A DNA stretch of 38,608 nucleotides. Origin: Gnetum montanum (lineage: Eukaryota > Streptophyta > Gnetopsida > Gnetales > Gnetaceae). The position numbers were made by a program, and so were the translations under genes. The DNA lies in NCBI GenBank assembly GCA_015680685.1, contig MNCI01008863.1, positions 641,791-680,398 on the forward strand. The letters run 5' to 3'. Of the stretch, positions 1-9,529 are shown piece after piece; position 1 is the first letter of the stretch, and each line of letters opens with the position of its first letter. The notes below the pieces were generated by a model. That model saw only the letters and a program-made list of their open reading frames with translations, made no database searches and had not been told where the DNA came from.

Positions 1-330
1 CTTAGTCACCTTAACCATAAAATACATAAGGGACTTTACACAACCTTGCTCTTGGGATTCCATTCCATTTTCTAATCTCCATCTTTTTTCCCATTTCCCA
101 CCTCATTGCTGGTTTTATGATTAGTCTATATTTTTGTTGATACATTATTTTTCCTTGGTAAATTCTTATGGGTAAGTATTTAACCATTGTTTCCATATGT
201 CATCCCTAGAGCCTATGGACTCTTTGGTTTGGGGGTTTGTGAAGGCATAAAAGGCATGAACCTACTTTGGGGAGGACCCACTGACATTCCTTTACTATGC
301 AATTGTTAAATTCTTCTCCTTAAACATTTC

Positions 331-725
331 TTGCTATCAACAATTTCTCATTTCATCCCCATCCATGACATCCATTTTATTGGCATTGCCGTTGTTATTT
401 TCCCATTTTTCTTATTCCCTATACTTTTTTACCCTATTGCTACTGGAGGTTTGCTCTTAGTCGTGGGGGCCCTGTCACAAATTTTTCCATTCTACTACTT
501 ATATCACCCCTACACCTTGGGTAGTTATTAGTGATAAGCCTCTAACCTAGTTTTTGCCATAACCACAACTCAGCCAATGCGCTTTATATCGAGGCAAGGT
601 ACCAACTGCATTGTGGCTTACCTATCCTTACTCATTCATGACTGTGTTGTGTGTACAAATGGCAGTTACATGAACAATGGACTAGGATTGGAGGAAGCAC
701 TCAAGATGGACTAGAGTTGAAGCAT
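331..725 (+). pseudogene. Unrecognised post-pol reading frame of element A (hydrophobic segment plus conserved tail)
   Basis: An open stretch from 331 to 531 encodes 66 residues, strongly hydrophobic through residues 10-50, which could be a membrane segment. Past stop codons at 529-537, the frame resumes near 545 and encodes the tract QPMRFISRQG and, around 680-710, a tract ending in ALKMD. Element B encodes the same two tracts on its minus strand (about 31090-30910). Retained protein-level similarity in two diverged copies suggests this was coding. Some Athila-lineage elements are known to carry an env-like gene with membrane segments between integrase and 3' LTR, and this could be such a relic. 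The hydrophobic part is less well conserved in B, so it may equally be untranslated sequence. I do not recognise the product. Confidence 0.35.
454..472 (+). other. Internal polypurine-like motif of element A
   Basis: The plus strand reads TTAGTCGTGGGGGCCC here, and element B has the same motif on the minus strand at 31164-31185. It closely resembles the true polypurine tract next to the 3' LTRs of N and B (CAGTCGTGGGGGTA type). Possible central polypurine tract or pol-end motif; function is inferred only from resemblance. Confidence 0.35.
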
Positions 726-945
726 TTACTCTGGGAACAAGTTTGGATGCATGGCTATGGATAAACAATGGAAGGCATAATCGTGACATTAGTAACAACG
801 CACCTCATTTTATTTTCTCTCTCTTCAAGCTGTCGGATGAGGATTTGGATGTCATCTATGTACAGTGTTCACCACAAAGGGTGTGAACACCAATGTTGTA
901 ATATGTTTGTCAATCCGTTCACTAGGCACTTCAAGTTTGTTATTC

Positions 946-950
946 CCTAT
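946..950. repeat. Left target-site duplication of element N
   Basis: CCTAT directly abuts the left LTR end of N; the right flank at 7589-7593 is CCTGT. Four of five bases match, consistent with a 5-bp Ty3/gypsy target duplication that has since taken one transition. Element B carries the uninterrupted version of the surrounding sequence, confirming the site. Confidence 0.8.
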
Positions 951-1769
951 TGATGAGTGGCGAGGTACCCCTACACTCAACCATACGAATACAAGTGTTA
1001 CATGCATGATTCGGTTGAACTTTGTAGACGAACTAGTTGTAGCATCTAGACAGTTAGCCTTAGGTCGCAGTTCACTATCTTCCCACATGGACTAGTATTA
1101 GCTTTGTCACGTATGGTTTAGTCCAAAGTGAGGTGTATGATGGGTTTCTAATCTAACGCTACTCCTGAAGACAATGGAAAGTAATATTAACTAATCTAGG
1201 AGGAAAAGAGTAAGAGAATCTAAACTAGCCTAAGTGCAATGAGCATCCATTTTTTGATTATCCGTACATATCTTGGACTTCATGCACGACTACCACTAGG
1301 ATTACTAAGCACAGATCCTAGGTACACTATTGGGTTACCAAGTAGTCACACTTAAATGCTCGTAATCAAGTCATACTCATTCCGCATTTTAACATGAGAT
1401 AAGGGTGAGAGAGATTAACTAGGAAAGTAGTAAATAATAATTAATTAAATAATTAATCTAAATGAATGCTGTAATGATGAAGTAATCTCGATCTTTATTG
1501 CTGGTCATGTGCATGTCCAAGTACGTCACACTCGAATAAAGGATGTCGTACAATTACAATCACTACACTGCGGGCATACATTGGAAAATAATTCTAACTC
1601 TAAGAAGGGAAAACTGTTAGAGTTTAGCTAAGGAACTAAAAAACTGGATGCTAGAACAAGGAAAATTGAGTATGCGATATTGCATTGGCTGTGATATCGC
1701 AGGTGCGATATCATGGATGCGTTATTGTCTGTGCGTTATCGTAGCTGTAAGCAAATTCATGACTCATCA
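951..1769 (-). repeat. 3' LTR of element N
   Basis: 819 bp, bounded by TGATGAG and CTCATCA (7-bp perfect inverted ends). About 700 bp align without gaps to the 5' LTR at 6791-7588, with roughly 55 differences counted by eye (about 8%), mostly transitions. A poly(A)-type AATAAAG lies on the minus strand at 1493-1499. In U3 (about 1660-1745 in plus coordinates) several GATATC-type palindromes remain, but the segment holding the TATA box in the 5' LTR is missing. Confidence 0.9.
1664..1745 (-). promoter_or_regulatory. U3 GATATC repeat cluster of N 3' LTR
   Basis: Repeated short blocks of the form TGCGATATYGC or GTGCGTTATCG at intervals of about 15-20 bp. The same block type occurs in the U3 of element A (7692-7790), in the N 5' LTR (about 7535-7560), and inside N at 3236-3295. 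Position just outside the expected TATA box suggests enhancer-like binding sites; no specific factor is claimed. Confidence 0.55.
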
Positions 1770-1784
1770 TACCCCCACGACTGA
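1770..1784 (-). other. Polypurine tract of element N
   Basis: Minus strand reads TCAGTCGTGGGGGTA immediately before the 3' LTR start TGATGAG. Elements A (7668-7684, plus) and B (30583-30598, minus) have nearly the same motif in the same place. It would prime plus-strand DNA synthesis. Confidence 0.75.
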
Positions 1785-1952
1785 ATGAAAACTCGTCCTC
1801 GAGTTAAAGTGAGAATAAGCTCTATTAATTACATAGTGGATAGGTATGGGATTATTGACTATCTAGAATGGATTCATGCCACAATGTGGAGTCAGAACAA
1901 AATTGAGGCACAACACAAAAGAAAATCCTATGATTACAAAATTGGATGGAAC

Positions 1953-2719
1953 TCATGTAGTTCCTGGTGGCGGTGGATCCTCCATGGATGTCTTTCCATT
2001 TTCTTGTGCTCCAAGTCTTAGGATTTGATGGTGTTGAAGTATGGCATGGAGTTTCTTCTCTTGTAAGGCCTTGAGTACCTTAGCATGCACGTAAGTTTGT
2101 GCTTGTGCCATAGAGGCATCCGAGTCAGCCTTCTCTTTTTCTTCCACCGCCCTTTTATTCTCTATCAATAGTTTATTAAATTGCTTGGTTCTAAAAGTGT
2201 CCAGTTGGTTCTAAGAAACCTTTAGCCTTGTATTTGGAAGGTTTAATACTTTTGAAATGGCTTGAACAGAGAAATCAATAGTCGCACCACAATTGTTAAC
2301 TGTGGTGCCTTCTCCCTATTATGCCAAAATTGGTACGTCTCTCCTAGGTACCAAGCACTGCTTTCAGAGAGGGTAGGCCATAATGGGAATCCTTTGAGGT
2401 GATCCTTAACAACCTCAGGAGTGAACTCTATAAAATATTTAAAGTTCAATTCCAAAATCACTGTAGTGAATGTGGACTTTTCATGGATGGCCTGAACACA
2501 ATCTTGGGACAACGTGAGATGTTGTCCCTGTTCAGGTGTTGTAGCAGCTCCTCCTTCTGCCTGCCTGAACCATGCTGTAGGAGGATCTTCTTGATGAATG
2601 CTGAATGATTGTTCCTCCTATTCTACATGTTGTCTAGCAAGATCTTATCTTCCACCTCTCTGAGATTGTTTGTTTCCACCTTGAGAAGGACCTTCCTGTT
2701 GTCCACGTTTTGGGGCCAT
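1953..2719 (-). pseudogene. Second reading frame of element N, unrecognised protein with coiled-coil tail
   Basis: Starts at an ATG at 2719 (product begins MAPKRGQQEG), ends at a TGA just below 1956. About 250 codons. One frame runs 2719-2243 with two in-frame stops (TAA after codon 24, TAG eight codons later); after a short disrupted stretch near 2240-2170 the frame from 2168 continues to the end. N-terminus is basic and rich in Gln and Gly (ends RGGR); the middle is globular-looking with many aromatics (includes FPLWPTLSESSAWYLGETYQ); the C-terminus is charged and alanine-rich (EEKEKADSDASMAQAQTY), likely a coiled coil, ending in a proline run. It matches no retroelement domain I recognise. 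It sits between gag and the 3' LTR behind its own TATA-bearing sequence (3190-3295), and an acceptor-like TTGTAG directly precedes the ATG. Could be an extra retroelement ORF or a captured host fragment. Confidence 0.55.
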
Positions 2720-3189
2720 CTACAATCACATGGGGTCAAGCGTTAGTAAGGTTATTTTTGAAATTAAGTTATACCTTACTACTTGCCTTAATTAATGATC
2801 TTATTTTATCTCCATGTGATCTTGTCCAAAATATTGTAATAATGAGTCCGTGTTACCTAGGTGGTTTCCAATTTTAATTTCCCAGTATGCCTAGGGGTTA
2901 AATGATTTTTTGGGCACAATTATTCTAAGTGTTATAGCTAATTACCCTAGATTATGTCCTTTGGGTGATGATAAATTCCAAAAAATTTAGGCACTTTTCG
3001 GTAGGTGTCCCTCCCCCATGACTAAGCTGAACATTTCGGGTTCAAGCAGGTTCAAACGGAATTAAAATCGGAGTACCAGCGAGCGAGATATAGTGAGAAA
3101 AACAAGGGTCGCTCAATCGCAAGTTGTAGAGAAAAAGTTCAAAAACTCCCTCCTGTGAATGGCAAAAATGATGCTAAGTGTTGTAGGGG

Positions 3190-3295
3190 GGTCACCTATT
3201 TATAGCTTTTTGGGGACGAGCTATCGTGTATGATACATTGTGTACGCGATATCGCATTGGCCACGATATCGCGTATGCGATATCACGACCCTAGT
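3190..3295 (-). promoter_or_regulatory. Internal LTR-like promoter upstream of the second reading frame of N
   Basis: Minus strand shows three GATATC-type blocks (3240-3290), then a TATA box (GCTATAAATAGGTGAC, about 3191-3206). The N 5' LTR has the same arrangement: GGCCACGATATCG block, then CTATAAATAAGAGGTGAC at about 7504-7522. The shared blocks, their order and the shared GGTGAC after TATA argue for descent from LTR U3 sequence rather than chance. It would drive transcription towards the ATG at 2719, with a leader of about 450 bases that could hold an intron ending at the TTGTAG before that ATG. Transcription is inferred. Confidence 0.5.
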
Positions 3296-3299
3296 GACA

Positions 3300-4665
3300 T
3301 TGGGCACCACAAACAATACTGAATTTTGAAGGGATTTTATTGAAATAAACATTGTAACTTAGGACATTAGGCTATTGTTAAGGAGTTCTTGGGTAATTAG
3401 ATGGTTTTGAAGGCATGAATAATGATGAGTGAGTGTAACTGATCAATAAAACCTTGGGTGGTAGAGAAAAAGGCTATGTGATGGTACATAGGAATGTTGA
3501 AATTCAGAGGGATAATAGTAGGGAAAGAAAATCATTTGAAAATTATGCTGAGGGTAAGAAATGATGTATGTGAGCTATGTCATAAGTGAAGATTACAAAA
3601 GATTACACAAGTGGGTCCTTCCCAAAGTAGGTTCCAACCTTTAATGCCCTTGCGTAACCACACTTAAAAGTGCCCATGGGCACTAGAAGGGTTAAATGTA
3701 ATCTACTGTAATTCCAAAATAAAATAAAATAAAATAAATGTGATTATCACTGGAATGAGATGAGAATTCTATTCTACATGAGACATGAGCTACAATTACA
3801 TGAATAGTGAGATAAGACAAACTATAGAAAGGGATCGTAGAGATTGGGACATGAGGTAACTGACCCAAGGCACAGTGAATCTTATGTGTAAAGCATGATT
3901 AATGTGTCATTAACCCATCGTTCCAAGATCAGGACCAAGTCCATTCCTCTAATTAGTGACATCACATTGTTTCATCCCTGATGAAAAACTATGAGAGTAC
4001 CATAACAACAAGGCATACGATCACTTGGCGTTTTGTTTAAGGGAGGAGTGATTTTTATATTGTGGCAATTTGTTTTTCATTTTCTTCTTTTCCTTTTTTC
4101 TTCTCTTTTTATTGAATACTGAATCCAGAGAAGGCACCAACCTTTAGGCATGGGTGCATGTCTTTCCAGTGGAACCCCCTAGAACAACATTGGATTTTTG
4201 AGTGCCCTTTTGATTACTCTTACTCCCATTTTCGTTAGATCTATAAGGATCTTAGTACAACCACATTGCATGATAACTCCCACAACTGACACCAAAGAGA
4301 ATCCATAAGTCCCCTTGATGTCACACCCTAATCATTTCCTCTTGGTCCATCCTTCTTCATTCTGGATACAATGAATGCAAAATTAATTTTAAGTTTTAAA
4401 AATATCAAGAATATCACTATACCCTCGAACAGAACCCCATATTTGTAGAGTGGATGAGTGGGTGTGATGGGTTCACTATCCACATAATTGATCACTCGAG
4501 ACTTGATAACATAGAACACACCTCAACCAATGATCCACATGAGTGTTTTATTTGTAGATGAGATTACTTACAAAAATGTAAAAAGGCAAAAATATAAAAC
4601 AAGAAAGTTGAAAAATGAAAAAATGGAAAACAAAAATTGAAAAATTAAAGAAAGATAAAAAGTGG
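3300..4665 (-). mobile_element. Post-gag spacer of element N
   Basis: No coding frame I can support. Segments match element B's post-integrase region: around 3601-3690 and 4130-4180 in N correspond to 31350-31420 and 31800-31850 in B, and 4321-4360 to 32080-32120. This shows that N passes directly from gag to B-like post-pol sequence. Contains an (AAAAT)n run at 3715-3738 and an A-rich stretch at 4560-4660. Confidence 0.6.
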
Positions 4666-4899
4666 TTATTAATCCTGCTTGTTATTAGAATGGGAGATAT
4701 CCCCCATAACTAAACGGTTGAGTATGGTAAGGATTGATAAATGAAAGATGAGGATCCTTGCATGTTGGAAGTATTGGAACCTAGTCATACTTACCCCATC
4801 AGGGTTCACACACTTGATTATAGTGGGGCAATTTATATGATGTAGTTCCCAGATAATGAGTTGACCCACTATGATATTTGGGACCGTTAGATGGTATGC

Positions 4900-6656
4900 A
4901 AGGATTGAGATGTTACCTTCCATGATTGTGTTCATTGGGCCGTATGGTTGTTGGAGTGTTAGTTGATGGCCCTGATGAAGTAACATGAGGCGTTGGATTT
5001 GAAGATAAGGGTGCACCACAGTGTTGGGCTTGAGTTGCGTTAGAGGAGGCAGTGGCCTTGGAATTGTGTTGTTCCTTCTTGTGGTCATGTTTAAAGAAGG
5101 GATGCTTTTGATGTTGAGGAGGCTTCTCATTGTTGTTGGTAGTAGCAGCACAAGTGGTGTTTGTGGGTTGTTGCGGTGGTGCAGACACCTTAGGAACAAT
5201 TGGTGGCAATGTGGAAGGAGGGAAAGGATGAGAATGTTGAAAATTAGGAGAAGTATAAGGTGCATAAGGTGGTGCTTGTGTTGAGGGCATGGGCTAATAG
5301 TATTATGGAGAATAGTAATGTGGTGCGATAGAGTATGGTGGCCCAGTTGGAGAAATAGGATGTTGAACTTGATAAGCATTTGGATTCGGATAATATGAAG
5401 GGTGTCTCTAGTGTAGGGATGGTTTTCCCCATGATTGGGATTGTTGCCATTGTGATCGAACACAATATCTCTGTATGAAATTTGGATGTAACGTGTTCCC
5501 CCAATGCTCATATAAATGTAACAAGATTGGGCATTGACCCTTGGGGTGATCGTATAGGAAAATGTGCATTCATATGTATGATTAGCTGTTGAGCACTTAT
5601 TTCCTTCATTCCTTTTTTCCGAATGTCTAATGTTTTTTCCTGCTTCTTGGGTTGCCAAAACTCTATCTCCAATAATATCGATAGCTTCTCCACACTTTGT
5701 ATACATCCATTCCAACATCTTATTAATCTTTGCCTTGACTTCCTCTAATGATTTTTGTATTGGCAAAGATAGTTCTTTCTCCTTGTGATAGGTTGATTTC
5801 TCCTTTTTATGATCATGGACCTTTGTTAAGTTGAGATTTTGGTCCTGTTGATGTTTTTCAACATTCTCCCATCTGGCCATTTCTCCTTCTTCTTTTGCTA
5901 CCCATTTAATGAGCTCTTGGATTTGATGGGTTTGTAGTTTGTATAGTTGCCCTTGGGCATACATCCCTAGGGTTTCTCTTGTTTCGTTACAGAGCCCATC
6001 AATGATATGGTACATTAGCCTTTCCTCAGAGCACTCATGGCTTGGATAGTTGTTTAACAGTGCATAGTATCTTTCTAAGGCCATGTCCAAGGGTTCATGT
6101 TGTGCTTGTTTCCACTCTTGGATTTTTTTCCTCAAGGATGAAACTCTTGCGTAGGTTTGATATTTTTTGTTAAATAACTCTACCATTGTTGACCAACATC
6201 GTATTGAATTTTTTTTAACTATCTATACCATACTTTTTCTTGGCCAACGAGTTTCATAGGAAATAGCTTAAGTTTTTTCCAACTAGTATCAATGTTGTTC
6301 CATGTGCAAGCATTGTAGAAGGCTTGTAAATGTTGGTACGGATCTAAGTCATAGCCTCTTGAAAAGGTAGGAAAGTTTTTTAAATCGAGCCTAGGTAGAC
6401 GTCTCTCTTTACGATGCCTACAGGAGATTCAAACACCCTCTTGTATTTGCATTAAGCTTGTAGTGGCTAGTAGGGGGTCATCGTCATCCTGTAAGTTATG
6501 CTTTTGTGCATTGGGATGACATTGCTTTCATTCATGTTTATAAGAAACCCCCACCTCGGGTTGCATACTCCAATCTTCATTGTCATATAGTTCGTTGGTT
6601 CTCCAGTGAACTTCCTCACTAAGTGTGGCATTTTCGTGATCTTGTAGGAGAGGCAT
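4900..6656 (-). pseudogene. gag: gag-like polyprotein of element N, frameshifted
   Basis: Encodes the structural (capsid/nucleocapsid) protein of a Ty3/gypsy element. Start chosen at the ATG at 6656, from which one frame runs to 6186 with four stops (TGA, TGA, TAG, TAG). It then shifts into the long open frame beginning at 6186, which carries the conserved capsid part (IQEWKQAQHEPLDMALERYY and IIDGLCNETRETLG). The nucleocapsid knuckle near 5560-5600 is incomplete: Cys-His-Cys remain (KCSTANHTYEC) but the first Cys is absent. Below about 5460 the long frame is an artefact; the true frame is the Pro/Gln-rich one (open 5290-4913, with PPYAPYTSPNFQ), as in B. Element B carries the homologous gag at 38364-36690 with shared tracts such as YYALL, DGL, AQG and KVAKEEGE-like sequence. 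Confidence 0.8.
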
Positions 6657-6770
6657 TGTTGTGTGTGAATTTATATGTAAATTTTTTATAATTATTTCTT
6701 TCTAAAAGATATATTGTGAAGTCCTTTATATCGACCTTGTATGATATAACTAATCTAGATAACTAGCACT

Positions 6771-6789
6771 GTCCCTAGCAACGGCACTA
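6771..6789 (-). other. Primer binding site of element N (tRNA-Asp type)
   Basis: Minus strand reads TAGTGCCGTTGCTAGGGAC one base inside the 5' LTR. Plant Athila/Tat-branch elements commonly use a site beginning TGGCGCCGTTGCCGGGGA, complementary to tRNA-Asp. The few differences are mainly transitions. This fixes 6791-7588 as the 5' LTR and the element as minus-strand. Confidence 0.8.
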
Positions 6790-6790
6790 A

Positions 6791-7588
6791 TGATGAGTGG
6801 CAAGGTACCCCTACACTTAACCATACGAATACGAGTGTTACATGTACAATCTAGTTGAACTCTGTAGATGAACTAGTTGTGGCATCTAGACAGTTAGCCT
6901 TAGGTCGCAGTTCACTGTCTTTCCACCTAGACTAGTATTAGCTTTGTCACATATGGTTTAGTCCAGAGTGAGGTGTATGATGGATTTCTAATCTAACGCT
7001 ACTCCTGAAGGCAATGGAAAGTAATATTAACTAATCTAGGAGGAAAAGAGTAAGAGAGTCTAAACTAGCCTAAGTGCGATGAGCATCCGTTCCTTGATTA
7101 TCCGTACACATCTTGGACTTTGTGCATGACTACTACTGGGGTTACCAAGCGCAGATCCTAGGTACGCTACTAGGTTACCAAGTAGTCACACTTAAATGCT
7201 CGTAATCAAGTCATAATCATTCCACGTTTTAACATGAGACAAGGGTGAGAGAGATTAACTAGGAAAGTAGTAAATAATAATTAATTAAATAATTAATCTA
7301 AATGAATGCTGTAATGATGAAGTAATCTTGATCTTTATTGCTGGTCATGTGTGTGTCCAAGTACATCACACTCGAATAAAGGATGTCGTACAATTACAAT
7401 CACCACAGTGCAGGCATATACTAGAAAATAATTCTAACTCTAAGAAGGGAAAACTACAAGAGTTTAGCTAAGGAACTAAAAAACTAGATGCTAGAACAAG
7501 GTAAGTCACCTCTTATTTATAGAAATTGAGGTAGGCCACGATATCGTGGGTGCGTTATTGTAGCTATCAGCAAATTCATGACTCATCA
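6791..7588 (-). repeat. 5' LTR of element N
   Basis: 798 bp with TGATGAG/CTCATCA ends. U3 is at the right-hand end: GATATC block at about 7535-7545, TATA box CTATAAATAAGA at 7511-7522 (minus), AATAAAG at 7333-7339 (minus) as likely poly(A) signal. U3 is very short (about 70 bp upstream of TATA) and R/U5 makes up the rest. It has fewer GATATC blocks than the 3' LTR but keeps the TATA box. Confidence 0.9.
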
Positions 7589-7684
7589 CCTGTTGTTATC
7601 AGTTCTTATTTAGTTAATAATCCCATACCTACCAAATATTTTGTAAGGAACTCAAGGATGAGTTTTCATTCAGTCATGGTGATA
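7589..7684 (+). mobile_element. Element A, last internal bases and polypurine tract
   Basis: Continuation of element A after the N insertion. It starts with CCTGT (right target duplication of N, 7589-7593) and runs through TTTTCATTCAGTCATGG-type sequence that matches B at 30583-30625 (minus). The polypurine tract TCAGTCATGGTGATA (about 7670-7684) lies directly before the LTR; the usual G run has been broken by a T. Confidence 0.8.
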
Positions 7685-8527
7685 TGATGAGCCATGATAT
7701 CGAGACCGCAATATCGCATCTGTGATATCGGGTACGCGATATCAGGGCCTTTCAAGCAATATCAAGCATCTAATATCAGGGCCTATCTTGCTGCCTATAA
7801 ATAAGAGTGGGCGCACTTGGTTTGAGTAGTTTGTTAATTAGTCTTATCCCCTTACCCAAACTCTTGCCTTTTCTCCCTCTCAGAGTTAGAATTATTTCTA
7901 GGTGCCCACAGTAGGAGTCATAAAGGGAACGGATCCTCATTCGAGCATTGTGTACCTGAGCACACCTTGTGTACGACAATAAAGATGAACTTTGTGATAA
8001 ACCTTGCAGCATCTAGAATAGATTAATTAATGTTAATTGTAGTTATTTAATGCTTTCCTTAGTTAATTAATGTTTTCTCTCTTACCCTATAACTCTCATA
8101 AGTAAGCACACTCAGTATGATTACTTCAAGCATGTGTGTAATGCTTGGTAACCTAGTAACAATTAGTATTTGGTAATCCCAGCAGTGTTTCACTAGTTCA
8201 GGATGTGTACTACAAGTGAGAATGGATGCTGGTGTTAGGACTAGTTAAAGCATATTTGAGTAGTTAAATTAAATTAGTTACTTAGTTATCTCTCTCCTTC
8301 CTTTGTAGCACTAGGCCATAAAACATAAAAATATATAAAAATCATATACCTCAAGTTTACTTAACCATACAATCGTGCTATACAAGTAAGCTTGGGAAGA
8401 CAACGATTAACTAACCTATCATTGTTCCACAAAAGTGCATAAGCACGTAGTCCTTGGAATTCAACTAGATCATGCGTGGACACTCGTATTCATATGGTTG
8501 AGCATAGGGATACCTTGTTGCTCATCA
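7685..8527 (+). repeat. 3' LTR of element A
   Basis: 843 bp bounded by TGATGAG and CTCATCA. U3 (7685-7795) carries five or more GATATC-type repeats followed by a TATA box, TATAAATA, at 7796-7803. Likely poly(A) signal AATAAAG at 7978-7984. The R/U5 body matches B's LTR, for example GAGCACACCTTGTGTAC just before the poly(A) signal in both. The flank at 8528-8532 is ATTTA. The 5' LTR of A is left of the window. Confidence 0.85.
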
Positions 8528-8790
8528 ATTTACAATATAAGAAAGTCTTACAATATGTCTCATATAAGAATTCATATGGTTTTGCCTTCAAACTAGTCTA
8601 ATAACTGTTATTGTAGGCAAACTTTGACAATGGTAACATATTATCCCAACTATCTACAAACTAAAAGGAGCAAGATTGAAGCATGTTATCCAATACTTGG
8701 TTGACTCTTTCAAGCTACCCATCGGTCCATGGATGATAGGCTGAGCTTATGATCAATCTAGGCCCACAAGTTTATGGAAAAATGACATAA
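8528..8790 (-). pseudogene. Chromovirus-type integrase core fragment
   Basis: On the minus strand from about 8775 down to 8530 one frame gives SSAYHP, then TDG, a stop, LERVNQ, and further down SWDNMLPLSKFAYNNSY. This is the C-terminal half of a Ty3/gypsy integrase catalytic core, of the type with YHPQTDGQTERVNQ found in chromoviruses such as Tekay and Reina. The catalytic Glu lies next to the stop (TDG*LE). Element A is inserted directly after the frame, so the rest of this older element should lie left of A, outside the window. Upstream domains are not visible on the right, where sequence decays into the repeat at 8802. Confidence 0.7.
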
Positions 8791-8801
8791 AAAAGAATCT
8801 C

Positions 8802-8945
8802 AAAGCCATAATGTTCATCTTGCTAAGTAGGGTCCCATGAGGGTTTGTAGATTAGGAAAAGTCTAACCTCTTTGCATGGTTACATCCAAGCTTGAACCCA
8901 AGTCTTCAACTTGAGAAACAAGCATCTTATCATCATCCTCAATGG
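8802..8945. repeat. Unidentified direct repeat, copy 1
   Basis: Shares an ordered series of blocks with 13682-13838 in the same orientation: GCCATARTGYTCATC, TGCTAAGTAGG, then AAGYCTAACCTCTTTG and further short matches to ATCATC or ATCACT. The two copies are about 4.9 kb apart and flank the MULE remnant. Neither codes for anything I recognise; by eye similarity is about 75%. Confidence 0.5.
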
Positions 8946-9529
8946 CATAGTAGTAAGAAATATAAGATTTACCTTTAGGGCTATTTTGTAAGAAAGTTAT
9001 TTGTTGATATTATTTTTATGAAAATGCATGCACTTGAATATATAAAGAATGAATAAAGGATTTTATAGAAGAGGAATAAAAAATAAGGCATTTCCTTGCA
9101 AATGTATGAAAAAAATATAAGTCAATAGAGTGAGAAAAAGGGGGTGTATTAAAAACAAACCACTGTATCATATGAACATTGTAAACAAAATTTTCCATTA
9201 GTTTCTACAAGTAATTTTTTTTGTATTAACAAAGAATATATCTAGTCAGTCTAATTATAGTATTAATTTTCTAAACTAGATACCAATGTGAATATGAACC
9301 AAAATAATCATGAGGGTAACATTGAAAGAAGGTAGAAATAGAAAATGGACAAGAAGAATGACTATATGTAAATATTGTTTTATTGTTTACATTATATATG
9401 GTGCAAAAAATGTAACTTGTATTATATAAAAGGAAATGAAATGTATACATAAGACTAGAGGTTATTGACATGGCTTGTTAGATTTAATGTCAAATAGGTG
9501 AGATGCACAATTAATTCATATCTTTGATG

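Larger units (their letters stand above)
1..950 (+). mobile_element. Element A, post-pol internal region (left part)
   Basis: Plus-strand 3' internal region of a Ty3/gypsy element whose 5' part lies left of the window. It is colinear, in reverse complement, with 30660-31640 of element B: landmarks shared in order include the stretch around 215-300 (31360-31440 in B), the stretch around 430-490 (31160-31200 in B) and 570-620 (31030-31080 in B). By eye the two copies are about 80% identical. It is interrupted at 950 by element N and resumes at 7589. No pol domain is visible here. The shared order with B, which has a recognisable integrase upstream of the same region, places this stretch between integrase and 3' LTR. 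Confidence 0.8.
951..7588 (-). mobile_element. Element N: complete, pol-less Ty3/gypsy LTR retrotransposon nested in element A
   Basis: A 6.6-kb minus-strand element with two LTRs (6791-7588 as 5', 951-1769 as 3'), a tRNA-Asp-type primer site (6771-6789), a polypurine tract (1770-1784) and a 5-bp target duplication with one mismatch. It encodes a gag pseudogene (6656 to about 4900) and a second reading frame (2719-1953). No protease, reverse transcriptase, RNase H or integrase is visible. Compared with element B, sequence right after gag (about 4330-3600) already matches B's post-integrase region (about 31360-32100), so pol appears to have been lost as a block. It resembles the gag-only class of non-autonomous plant elements, which would depend on pol supplied by a relative such as B. 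Confidence 0.85.

Noticed and set aside
5021-5284. Plus-strand 87-codon open frame
   Set aside because: It lies opposite the Pro/Gln-rich gag tail and its Arg/Gly/Leu-rich composition is the complement of that; no independent support.
4669-5460. Lower part of the long 505-codon open frame in N gag as a real protein region
   Set aside because: Below about 5460 this frame is His/Leu/Ile-rich nonsense; the neighbouring frame is Pro/Gln-rich and matches the gag tail of element B.
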